DNA from: Perkinsus olseni
Lineage: Eukaryota > Perkinsozoa > Perkinsida
NCBI GenBank assembly: GCA_013115125.1
Contig: JABANN010000256.1
Coordinates: forward strand, 1 to 46,849
DNA length: 46,849 nucleotides
Direction of reading: 5' to 3'
This document shows, in pieces, positions 32,914-44,100 of the stretch. A program made the position numbers and the translations under genes. The first letter of the stretch is position 1; each line of letters opens with the position of its first letter. Below the pieces are notes generated by a model. It ran no database searches. It saw only the letters and a program-made list of their open reading frames with translations, and was not told the origin of the DNA.

Positions 32914-33564
32914 CCTAAAATATTCAGTTCGTGGCGTGCGCGGTATTTCGTGGCGAGTGACGCTAGCGGAGCAACTGTACACTGACGCACCGTCACCGAC
33001 TTCGGCCGGCATACAACAGTAGTCGGTTGGATCTAACGTGTCCTTATCAATACTGGCATGGTCGTCTCACACCACGAATCGTTTTACCTATTCTTGAAGG
33101 AGCCAAATCAGTTTTGATCGGACTCCGGAAGTGCCTGACTGTCGGCGACTGGCGGGTAGGGATTTTACTGTCCCACCTGTCTACGACTGTGGATGGGCTG
33201 CTGATCGGACATCTTGCCTGCTGCCTACGGCAGCCCTACCACTTGCGCTCACACTACCTTTAACGTCTTGCGCAGGAGTGACTAAAGATTCGGGAAGCCG
33301 AGGGCGGTGGCGGCGCCCGGGCGCCTGCTTCAAACAGGTCATGCTGATTCTAGTGAGTAGAAGTCGTTCTTAGTGGACGACTGGGGAGATTTATGATGGG
33401 CCTAGAGGGATCTGTAGGGGCCCCCTACTAGGGGGTTCTCGGGTGTCAAATGATGCTATCCTCAAGAGCGGCAGAGGGGACCTCCTGTAGTAGGGTGGTG
33501 GAGCATGGGTGATGACCTGTTTTTGTCGTGACTAAGCTTATTAGTTGTCTTTTTATTATAATCA
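32914..33564. other. Divergent promoter region
   Basis: Between the FNR hairpin and the first plus-strand ATG at 33565. No gene recognised. It holds TTCGTGGCG words twice (32928-32960) next to CTAGCGGAGC, fragments of two short words that recur in introns further right. Likely contains both promoters. Confidence 0.4.
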
Positions 33565-34489
33565 ATGGGGTTCGCAGATCGTTTGAAGCAACTACGCAAG
33601 CCCAAAGCAAGTCCATCCCCACAGCAGCAACAGCCTCCTGCCTCCACTCAACCCACTACCCGGCAGCAGCAGCAGCAGTCAGGCTCTCCTGACCGATCGC
33701 CTGAGGTAGTAAGGCTAGAGGGGGCGATGAGGATGTTAGTGCTCTCAGGAGGCGTTAACAGAGTTGAGACAGAAACTGAGCAACCTCAAAAACACGGTAT
33801 CAAAACCAGCCAAGTCAGCGGCAGTGGCCCAGGTGATAGCTACTGCTGTTGTTGAGCTCCTATGTGGCATCGTTCGTTGGTCGTTAGGCGGCCCAGCAGC
33901 TGCTGAGTGATTGCAGGAATCAGTCGGCTATTCTGGAGTCCCAGGCTGACACCTTTGCGGATCAGGAGAAGTTCGACCTCGTCCAGGGCGTGTTTGAGAC
34001 CACTGAGGAGCTGCAGAAGATCAATAAGGCGTAATAGGGCGATCATAATGATAGAATCATAGCAGTAGGGCGACCATAGTCCTTCAATGATCATAGTAAT
34101 AGGACGACCGTAATAGAGCGATAACCTACCGCATCTTGCCATCATCATGGCCTTTATCATCGTCAGGTTCGATCCTTGGTTTAACGCAGCCACGAGGACC
34201 GCTGTTGCCCATTCAGTAGCAGTGGATGCTGCTCCTGCGGGATTGCCGGTGACCGCCTCCCAGCCTGTTGGTGACGACAGAGGTGACACAGGCGATGGAG
34301 GGGTTTGTCAGGTGGTGTATTCTGCGGTCTTCTTCAGCCCTCAGCGCTTTCTCTCGCCAAATCGCCGAGCTGAGGATGATGATCTGGGATGAGTCGAAGC
34401 CTGTGGACCAATGCGACCTGGCCATTGCCGAAGCTAAGTCCTGCAGCGAGGCTTTGGCGGGCCGAATGGATGTGTGGCTGAACAAGTAG
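33565..34489 (+). CDS. Gln-rich protein with GAT-like helical domain (possibly 5' part of next gene)
   Basis: Starts MGFADRLKQLRKPKASPSPQ, then a Gln/Pro/Ser-rich tail encoded by CAG runs. A 44-nt GTAGTAAG..CTCAG intron joins to EALTELRQKLSNLKNTV, and a further intron (about 66 nt) to QQLLSDCRNQSAILESQ .. LVQGVFETTEELQKINK. That pattern (LL-x-x-C .. E-x-L-Q-x-x-N) resembles a GAT three-helix domain of GGA/TOM1-type adaptors. Two more introns lead to a helical part ending MDVWLNK-stop (34487-34489). If the 16 bases after the last AAC-AA are removed, the frame goes on into the coiled-coil gene, so this may not be a separate gene. The domain call is tentative. Confidence 0.45.
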
Positions 34490-34840
34490 TTCTATTGCCA
34501 GGGACCGGGCCTTTGTTTCGGAGGGGCTCGCGAATAGTAGAGGGAAATTCGTGGTGCCGGTGTGGTAAACTGAACTTCGTGGACATGATTGGTTTGAAGT
34601 CAGAAGAAAGTCGAGAAAAGATTCTTAGTAGTATTGAATCGTGCTGACTAGCTGGCAGCCGTTTTATCATTGTGGGCGTGCTGTGGGATAGACTGTTGGA
34701 CTATAAATCAGCAAAACGGGGACTGCTTAGTGGAGGGGAGGTATACGGCAAGCGCCTCCGACCTCTACCGGGCCCGCCATGATTTGAATAGAGCACTTAG
34801 TGGCTCGGTAAAGCGGTCATACAGATAGATTTCTTGACAG

Positions 34841-37800
34841 TAACTAAGCCGTTTGCCGGCGATGGACTTCGAAGCATACTCGAGCAGGCCAAGAGGGCGT
34901 CATCGTTGTCGCTCCGGCAGGAGGGTTGGGTTGTGTCATCTGATGCGTCGGGCTATCATGGTGTCTCAGGAACGAATCAGCGAGGATTAATAAGCTGATG
35001 AAGTGCAACGACGACCTTGAAGATGTAGAGGAGGAGTGGAAGGTCCTCAGGCTGCAGCGTGGCAGTGCAGGGACGGGGTAGTAGAGGGTGGGAGGCGGTG
35101 GAGGGGTGGTATCTTGTGTGCTTTAGGGCCGTCGCTGGAACAGAAGGCCGCCAGGAAGAAGAGGCGCAAAGAAGGGATGAAGAGGAGGCCTTGAGAGCTC
35201 AGAAGGAGGAAGAAGAACGGCTGGAAAAGGCGAGGCGAGATGAGGAAGGGCGACTGCAGAAGGCTGCTGAGGAGGAGCAGGAAAGGCAGGCTAGAGAGGA
35301 GGCCGAGCGAAGATCTAAGGAAGAGGCAGAGGAGAAGGACAGGCAGGAAGTTATTGCAAGAGCCCAACAGGAGGCCGAGAGGATAGCACAGGAGGAGGAA
35401 GGGAAGGCCTCTGCCGCTGCTGCAGAGGAGGCTAAGAGGAAGGAGAAGGAAGAGGCAGACAGGGCAGCGCAAGAGGAAGCAGCTAGGGCCGCTGCCGCTG
35501 CTGCAGAGGAGGCTAAGAGGAAGGAGAAGGAAGAGGCAGACAGGGCAGCGCAAGAGGAAGCAGCTAGGGCCGCTGCCGCTGCTGCAGAGGAGGCTAAGAG
35601 GAAGGAGAAGGAAGAGGCAGAGAGGGCAGCGCAAGAGCAAGCAGCTAGGGCCGCTGCCGCTGCTGCGGAGGAGGCTAAGAGGAAGGAGAAGGAAGAGGCA
35701 GACAGGGCAGCGCAAGATGAAGCCGACCGGAAGAAAGAGGAAGCGAGGAGAGTAGCAGAGGAGAGAGCAAGGCAGGCTGAGGAGTTGGAGGTGGCTCGTA
35801 AGGAGGCTGAGGAGGCTAAGAAGGCGGCAGTTGAAAAGCAGAAGGCCGCCGCCGATGAGGCCCGAAAGGCTCAGGAAGCCAAGGCCAAGGCTAAGGCTGA
35901 TGATATGCGGAAGAGGGACCTAGAAATGCCGAAGGCCTCTGCTGGTGCTGCTGCTGGTGGTGCAGCTGTCGGGTATGGTGCTTTGAAGCCTCGTAAGGGT
36001 ACGGAGGGCGGAGCGAAGAAGGCGGAGGTATCTGATGATGAGAGGAAGGAGATCGAGGCACGGAACAGTCGGATTCTGTGGCAAATGAGAGAGGAAGCTG
36101 CTAAGAAGGCCCGTCAGAGAAGACAGGAGGCAGCGGCGGCTGAGGAGGATCGGCTGATGCAGACGGCTGTGCAGTTCCATAAGGTCAAGGGTAACAGTTG
36201 CTACGCCCGGAGGTGGTATCTTAGTCATTCAGGCACACGGTGGAAGAGCTTATGAGCAGTCCTGTCTTCGGCTGTGGAGCATGTACGTCCGTGCCAGCCA
36301 GCATGCCAGGAGGAGGCTGTATGAAGCTGCTAGCGATGAGGAGATGGCTGCTGCTGTGGACTACGCAACTTCTGTAATTTCGTGGCGCGCGGTCATGCCG
36401 CTGAGAGTTGCCTTGCTGCTCAGATCTCATTGGACAGACCGTCTGATTTACAGCTTATCAAAAGTTGCCGTCGAAAGTTGGAGGAGTCCGACCGGCAGGC
36501 AGTCCTTCAATCGGAGCTGAAAGCCGCCGTCAAAGCCCGGGACTTGGACGCTTTGGAAGAAGTCGGTTTTGCTGCTTCGCTCCGCTTCTTTTTCATATTC
36601 TTTCGACGCGGCTTGGCCGACAATTTAGTCACCGAGAGTAGTCAGCCGTGATTAAGGCAGCTGCAGTCGACCGTACCATAAATCGCCCTAATTCCTGCGC
36701 TACAGCTCTATTTCTCGGGACTGGATGGCGCTTCGCTCCGCTGAAATTGTGATTTGCCAGGTGCTGCCTGCGCTGTCTCGGGATAGTGCAGGGCCGGAGG
36801 CGTATCGGGTTCTGTCTGAGGAGAAGCTGCGTGATGCTGTGAGCAGGCAGGCTGAGCCAGCTGAGCTGGAACAACTGGTTGCTAATGTAGTTGTAGCATA
36901 AAATTCGACGCCTTAAGCACCTATGTTGATTCAGGGTGAAGAGAATGGCGCTGCAAGTGTCTACATCACCCCAGCCAAAGCTCTTATTGATTTTTATGGC
37001 GCGCGACGGAAGTCGGATCTGATGGCCTCTGTGTCCTACTGTGCCAAGCTGGGATTGAGGGACCTCCCTGCTGAGCCTCTCGAGCGTCTGTCCGAGGCCG
37101 GCCTGCTTTCGAGGGCCTTCAGAAAATGGCAGAACTCGGTCTATGATGAGGCCGATCGGGAGACGGTGGCGAGGTTCTTCTTCGAGTTGTGGAAGCGCCG
37201 ATTGTGGATGTGGAAGGAAGTCGCTCGGCTGGCTTCGGACGACGCAGTTAGCTCGGCCGAGTTGGCGGAGGCGATCGAGGAATGCCGAAGGCTAGATATT
37301 GACGGGGTTGATGAGGAGGAACTTGCAGGGGCCATGGAGAGGAAGAAGATGCTGGAGGAGGTGTATTCGGCGAGAGGAGTGCAAGCTTTGGTGGAAGCGG
37401 CGGAGAAGTGCCGGGAGGCAGGTATACCACTGGATGAGAATTTCAGGGCGCGTGAAGTTTTGGGAGACGCCCTGGGGGTGTCGCTGATCCCGGGCGCGTT
37501 GGAGCTGCCTGAGCTGGAGAGGCTGATTGAGGTTGCCAAGTATGCTGGCGTACCGACGACATACTCCGAGATAGTCGTCCAAAGCCGGAAGTGGGATGCT
37601 ACTGTTGTGGCCTTCCGGAAGGAGAAGAAGGAGGAGGGTTTGAGGAGAGTCCTCGACACATGGCATGCGTATGCTAGGTAGTAGCCGAGGGCGTGGTCAG
37701 GTGGGTCTATAGTCTCGTGTTATGGTCCTTTCGAGAGGAGGGCTGCTCCAGTGAGTGCCTTCGAATGCTCCAAAGTCCGACGGCGTCGCGGTGATATCAT

Positions 37801-40800
37801 AGATATCTTCTTTGATCTCTTTATTATTCTCTCTAACGGCGTATGGCAAGCTCTTAAGGAAATCGACGAGTCTGGTCGTGAGATAGGTGCGATGGTCGTA
37901 TATCGGAACCCGAGGGTAGTCGGTAGGGATCGTTAGGTACTCCTCTCGATTGCGCCTGTCAGTGTCTTTTTCGATATTCCAACTGTGTCCATCTTGTAGT
38001 CCTTGATTACGAAATGTTAAATTCGTGATGGAATGCAGAGAAGTGTTTTCTCACGCGCTCCGTCAGGCCGCTGTATATCGTAGCATGCGAGTTGGGGTCC
38101 TCAGGTACTCCTCCCGATTGGAGACGATAGAGGGTATGATAAGCATCTCGTATGAAGGCAGGTTGGAGAAGGAATCCTTCACAGTGTGGGTTGAGTGGGC
38201 GAAGAGAGAGAAGGATCTCAAGTGTCGAGCGGCTGAGGTTATGCAGTGGTGCGATAGTGGCCGGGTGAAGGCTACATGGGCAGCCTGGAAGGCGTACAGG
38301 GATGCTTGTAAGGAGAAGGAAGGGAAGGTAGTAGGCGGGGAAGAGGGAGTCGATCTCGCTGCCGGGTATGCTGTAGTATGTACTGTGGACAGTCCGAGAT
38401 TTAGGGAGGACCTTGAGGTTGGTTGTTGTGGGAAGAGCGTGAATTGGATGACTTAGTCGGCCGGTCCTTCAACTTTCCCATGATTTTTCTGCCCTCTTAG
38501 GCGATGGACATGGCCAAGGCGTCGGAGGGGCGGCTGGGCAAGACGGTACTGCAGGCGTGGAAGAGCCGCTCGGAAAGAGTCCACCGGATAGTGGGAGTAT
38601 GTTTAAGTCTCTGTCGTGTCACCAGCGCTCGATGCTTCAGGCTCTCAACTCGGCTAGGGACGAGGAGTCTCTCACGATGGCCTTGAGCGAGTGTTGTTAT
38701 GATGAGGACCTGGCGAGGAGGGCCGGCCCGGACACGATAGGGGCGGCCAAACTACGCTTGGCTGCTATCAGGTGGGCGGGTGTTGACTGGGCGATGTGGC
38801 GATGGAGTGGTATCAGGCTTAACGCTGCCCTGGGGAAGCGGGGAAGTACTCCGGCGGAGCTACGAGATCTTTGGAGAGAGGCGGGGAGGCCAGAAGCGGA
38901 GGCGGAGACAGTTGGGAAGAAAGCTTGGCAACTGGTGAGTGGTCGAAGGGCCCTCGACTGTGATGGTAGATTGCTCTTTAGTCCCTTCGGCGGCGTGCGT
39001 TGAGGTGCTGGTCGGAAGAAGCACAGGAGAGGAAGGCGGTGACGCATAGGGTGAGTTGGGGATGGCGCGGTATGGCGGTTTTTGGGGGTACTCTGGTAGG
39101 GTGTGCAGTACGCTTCTGATGGCAGGTTGAGCGGTGTTTGGACGAGTCGCAAGATTCCTCCTCTCTATTTCATTTGAGAGCTACGCTTGAGGTGGCCAGG
39201 GAGCGTGATGTGAAAGAAAACGACATCATAGTTGCGGCGGAGCGAAGATTGGCCGAGTACGGAGACTCGTTCTTGGATGAAGTGAATTACCATTTTTTTA
39301 TCAGAGTTGACCTGTCGACTGAGCTGTCTCGTCCGTCGCCATCTCCAGTAGCTCTGGGGCAGCTGCTCAGAAATCCTTGGCTGGACCGGGGGGACTCTGC
39401 CGTGGCAGAACTGGTGGAGAGGGCGAGTAGGTGGAGCGACGGTCAGGCCGTTTGGGTTCATTGGGGAAGTTTAGATACCATCCGGGCCAGTAGCGTGAGT
39501 GATAGGGTAGCAAAGAGAGAGGCCAGGGATACTTTCAGGTGATCCCGGGTTCGAACCCCGGTAGCGGTATTTCGCTGCTTTTTTCAGTATATGGAAAGAC
39601 TTTGCGACCGAGAGGGTTGGTCTTCGGCGGAAGCTCGAAAAGAGTAGCAGGGTTGAGTCGATGGGGACCAGGAGGGGCCGGATGATTTGGGGAATTTCAG
39701 GTACGGATATTGAGGAGCTAACACAGTTGGTGAAGACTCTGTCGGAGCCCGGGCATCGCCATGGTGATCTTGTCGACTCTACGGGCGTCAAGGATAGACT
39801 CCGGAAGCTCGAGTGGGCTGAGCAAGAGAAGCAGGCCAGGAGGAATAGGGTCAGAGGCGGGGGCTTGAAAGGTTCCAAGAGAACGTTAATATAGGAGTGA
39901 AATATCGCGTTTAAGTGAGCTGTTTGCACAGTTCAAAACGGTGAGATGAGCTCTACGGGGAAGCTTTGGGTTGGCCTTTTGTTCACGTTGAGTTGTTTAG
40001 CATTCCATCACTCAGTTACGATGAAAATAGAGATACTAGATTCACCGATTTCTGCGCGAAAAATATTCGAAGTCAGCATAGTACCAAATTTTTCCCAACT
40101 TTTCTTAACCCATTCCTTTATGGGTAGTCTCCTTAGATGTGTCGTGCCTTGTTTGTACGTAACGCTGTGAGACGATAACATCGCTGTTGGTGTGGTCAGT
40201 TCCAAAAGTTCCAAGAGAAGTGGGACGACGAGGAGAGTCGATGGTCGTTGAAGAGTGAAGCATCGACGACACGTGAGGCTTGGCCGGAAGACGACAGGAA
40301 GGCCGACTACTTCCGTATCAGCAGCAGCTCCATTCCGACTATCAGTGACCCTCCGGCCTCCTTCACAACGCCGGATAGAAGCGGTGAGGAGCATTCAGGG
40401 GAGTTTAGTGGTCTCGTGATGGTTTGGGTGGTTGTCGACAAGGATTGCTGTTCACGCTCGCTGTTGGTGTAGGAAGCTCGGTCGTCGCAGAAGCTATTTT
40501 ACTCGGGCGTTGAACCGCGTTTGTGGAGAATGTGAAGAATCTGAGGCGTACTATTCTTCAGGTCGCCTGAACACGCCATCACGCTACGCGTCACCGCTTA
40601 CCACACCATCGCTGACTCATCCGAACTCCTCCCCCTGGGGTGACAGGAGGTAAGCATCCGAAGCTATCCGTGAGTTCGAGACTCTTTTCCTTCTTTCAGT
40701 CAGTCGCCTGCTTCTTCTGTGGAGTTTCCGGTGAAGTTTTCGTTTAAGACCCCTCCAGCGTCACCGCGCCACGAAATTCCCCAAACAACGCAGCTCTTCG

Positions 40801-40907
40801 GCCCGCCAGGCAGCAGCCTCCTCAGACCGCCCACGTCCAGTACGGCCATTCATCGGAGGGACCAGCGGGAACAGGAGGAGAGGAATAGACAACTGTTTTA
40901 CCATTGA
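34841..40907 (+). CDS. Large coiled-coil protein with Sfi1-like (centrin-binding type) repeats
   Basis: Multi-exon gene, limits uncertain. The first exons read SILEQAKRASSLSLRQ .. NKLMKCNDDLEDVEEEW. Then comes about 300 residues of Glu/Lys/Ala/Arg coiled coil (35.1-35.95 kb) with four nearly identical 27-residue repeats. A short intron joins VQFHK to a segment AHGGRAYEQSCLRLWSMYV. Helical repeats of the form L-x-x-A-[L/V]-x-x-A .. L-x-x-A follow (36.3-37.7 kb). Aromatic W-x-x-W units come next: FFELWKRRLWMWKEVARLAS (37.2 kb), SFTVWVEWAKREKDLK and ATWAAWKAYRDACK (38.2 kb), TVLQAWKSR (38.5 kb), WAGVDWAMWRWSG (38.8 kb). F/W-x-x-W units resemble Sfi1 repeats that bind centrin at basal bodies and centrosomes. 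A Pro/Ser-rich C-terminal part stops at 40905-40907. Function is inferred from composition only. Confidence 0.45.
35413..35733 (+). repeat. Four tandem copies of an 81-bp coding unit
   Basis: Units start at 35413, 35494, 35575 and 35656 and encode about 27 residues each (AAAAEEAKRKEKEEADRAAQ ..). They are nearly identical in DNA, with a few changes (D to E, E to Q), so the expansion is recent or kept alike by conversion. The unit keeps frame and lengthens the coiled coil by 27 residues per copy. Confidence 0.9.
39484..39583 (+). other. tRNA-like 3' half with B box and T run
   Basis: 39545-39561 is a perfect T arm: stem CCGGG/CCCGG around TTCGAAC, which also fits the Pol III B box GGTTCGAAnCC. 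TAGCGTGAGTG at 39491 resembles an A box, and a run of six T follows at about 39578. I cannot fold a proper anticodon arm or a 7-bp acceptor stem, so it is not a normal tRNA gene. It lies at the 5' end of a presumed intron, since GTGATCCCGGG directly follows an exon ending CAG. It could be a tRNA relic, a SINE head or another Pol III unit. Confidence 0.35.
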
Positions 40908-41152
40908 GTTTTGATATTTTCACTGTGCTTCGCTCCGCTGTGGTTTTCTAAATTGTTTTGTCCCTGGGCGGAATTGCAGCCCTGAGGGGGGTTTCCTTCG
41001 AGGATGAAGGGAGCCTCTGGTACAGTACTCCTTGGCAGTTCACCTCTCCCGAGCATATTTGCTTTCCCACCACCGAGTTTGATCACAATACTCGAGCGTC
41101 TTGCGTTGGGTTGGTGGGGCTCCTGTGTAGTCCTTGGGCTTGGCAGATTTTT

Positions 41153-44100
41153 ATGTCGACGGTTCCGACCGATGAGTGCAGGAATAACCCGGCCACGGCG
41201 CCACGACAGATGGTGACCATTGATGGCGACGCCAGAGGCTCTTCGTCCTCCTCGACGACTCCGCCCAATGGGAACGCTCGGGCAGCAGGTGGGCTGGTAG
41301 TGGTCTTTTTCTTAGCGGAGCGAAGCAGATTCAGGTTCAAACACTTTTGCTGAGTATGCGGGTTTCCAGGCCCTGAGCGGTGGTCTAGGACGACAAGTAG
41401 TGTACACGGACTTGGGGGATCCGATCACGTCCGTCCATATTGGAGAGTGGGGACTGGCGGCGGGCACCATGCTGGGTAGGCACATCATCGCGGGCAGCAG
41501 ATAGACATCACAAAACCATGTGATTTCTCGTCATAGTAAGGACTCATCCACAGATGTAGTACCCTGATTAGTAAGATAACAGGGCGTTGGGGTAGCTGAG
41601 GTCGAGGGACAACGGCGTCGGTCCATTGACGGGCCTTGGCCGCTCGATGGAGAGGAAGATACCATCGACATGGAACGCTAGAAAGTTGTTAATTGTTGTT
41701 ACATTGGTCGCAATCACTATGGTCGTAATTAGTCTGGTGGGTGCCTTGGTATCGGAGAGTTCACATGCCTACGTCTATCGTCCACGCTGCACTTCACCTA
41801 AGCTGCTTTCAGGCAAGGTGTGGTATTATTCGCTGGAGCTTGACGAGAGGATACCGTTGGCGGGGTTTTCGGATGATGCAGTGAAGGCAGTTTTTGTGCG
41901 GGACTCCTACACAGGTGGGGACCTCTCACTCTCGCTGTGCTGCTGCTGTTGCATCTCTCCTCTCATAGAATCAAGGCGGCGAGACCGCGAGGCAGGCGTA
42001 GCGTTGAGTAGCGTTATGAGCCCCCCGAGTGAGGAGAAGTTGGGCGATCTCGAGGAGGGTCTGCGGTAGGGTCGGGCGCTTGCACATCACCCCAGCGTGG
42101 GGCAGCTGACTTTATGTATGATTATGTTTGTGGTAGAGTTTATAGTGATTACTAGAAAGGCGGTAATTACCGTAAGGAGTTAATCTGCTGAATACAAGAC
42201 GTCGATTGATCTTACTGTATTGACTGTGTTGATGTGTTATTATCAGCCCACTTTAGGCGTCGATCGTGTAGCTCCTCTCGCTCCTCTGCCTACGATTGAG
42301 GTATTCTTAGGCTGTCATACAGGATAGCAGGACAACAGTCATTACAGATTCTGAATCCCCGGAAAGATCATCTATTTTTCTTTTCCGCTTCCTCCGTCCG
42401 CTTATGATAGTCTATCAAAAAGCTTCCAGTCACCCATGCAGGTGTTTAATCCTGCTCGACCTGAGCAGGTTGTGTTTGCCTCCATTCTCGACCTACTCAG
42501 GCACGGGGATTTGGAGGAGGACGAGGCGCACCCCTCGACCCCAATAGTGTATGCTACCGTTGGTGACAGCTGCGCCAAGATCTTCGACACGGCTGACCCT
42601 TGTCAGCAGGTGGGGGGGGACTGCCGCCCCTGATTGGACTTAGTCGTTGCAGAGCGTCTTTAAGTTCGAACGGCGGAGCTCGGCCTCGGTGAAGTACGTG
42701 GTGCAAAGACAGAATAAAGTTGCTATTGTTTTTCCGGGTAAGTGTGGGGAGGTGGTGATGGTGGTGGTGCATCGCTCCGCTAAGCAGGTATGACCACTTT
42801 CATCGACTTGGTGACTGAGAGTCAGAACATGACCCCATTCCGGCTACAAGGGACTGATGAGGATGTGACTATGGCCTGCCCGACGGACATGAGGGATTTG
42901 ATACTTTTGTAAGGGCTCCTGTGTATTGTCCGACACAACTGAAGGAGACTGTCTCCTCAGATTGGTAGAACACTACGACGTTAAGCCGCCGTGTTATAAA
43001 GTAGTGGACTTGGAAAATGACCAACGGGTGAGAGAATGGCTCGAGGAAGAGCTGGGCCAGCTCAGCTGGCTTTGGACTGTAACTCTTTTCCGAAGGGTAT
43101 CCTTGGGGTCTTGATACTGGACGTTCGTATCGAACTCGAGCGTAGGGTGTACTCTCTAGGGCCGCTGCTTCGGCCAATCACCACCGAGGGTGTACTCTCT
43201 AGGGCCGCTGCTTCGGNNNNNNNNNNNNNNNNNNNNNNNNNNNNNNNNNNNNNNNNNNNNNNNNNNNNNNNNNNNNNNNNNNNNNNNNNNNNNNNNNNNN
43301 NNNNNNNNNNNNNNNNAGGGTGTACTCTCTAGGGCCGCTGCTTCGGCCAATCACCACCGAGGGTGTACTCTCTAGGGCCGCTGCTTCGGCCAATCACCAC
43401 CGAGGGTGTACTCTCTAGGGTCGCTGCTTCGGCCAATCACCACCGAGGGTGTACTCTCTAGGGCCGCTGCTTCGGCCAATCACCACCGAGGGTGTACTCT
43501 CTAGGGCCGCTGCTTCGGCCAATCATCGCCGTGGCATGCGGCAGGGAGTCAGTGTACCCCCATCCTCCTCTTAGGTGCTCGACTACGCTCCGCTGCCTGG
43601 CCGGGGTCGTCTCTGCCACTTCGTACGGATTCTCGGACCTAGTCATTTGGTCTTCGTCTCCGAAGGCCGCAATCTTTGCATCTACGACTTCCGTTCGAAG
43701 AAGGTTGAGGTAACCTTTTCTCTAGTGTTGCTGCATCAGCTCAGCCACGGTCCTCTCATCAGCACGTCCTGAAGGAGCACCGTAGCGACATCATATCGAT
43801 AGACACCACTTTCAGCGACGACGACTTCGTATCAGTCGACACTCGGGGAGAGGTGCGGCTGTGGAATGCCACCGAGGGTGAGACGGGTTGTGGGCGAAAA
43901 ACGGCCTTTGCATCATGATCGAATTGGTTCATTTTATAGTTAGTTATTAGCGTTCGAGGGGGCCTTTGACGAGGCAGTCTGTTCGTTCCCTGGAGAGAAT
44001 GTAGAGAGAGTCCATCGTCGTTGTTTTGCATTGGTCAGGTAAATTGCTGGCTAAAGGCCGGCTCCCGAAGGCGTGTGACTTCGCCCTGGGCTTCCCGTAT

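Noticed and set aside
35047-35715. Leu/Cys/Ser-rich 222-codon minus-strand frame, looks like a membrane protein
   Set aside because: It is the exact antisense of the Glu/Lys/Ala coiled-coil repeat; composition alone makes it open and hydrophobic.
37141-37659. 172-codon Ser/Ala-rich minus-strand frame
   Set aside because: Antisense of the well-formed helical plus-strand exon 36923-37681.
39475-39571. Functional tRNA gene
   Set aside because: T arm is perfect but neither acceptor pairing nor an anticodon arm can be formed at normal distances.
43156-43646. Minus-strand frames with MAEAAALESTPSVV repeats
   Set aside because: They are translations of the 43-bp intronic minisatellite and lack independent support.
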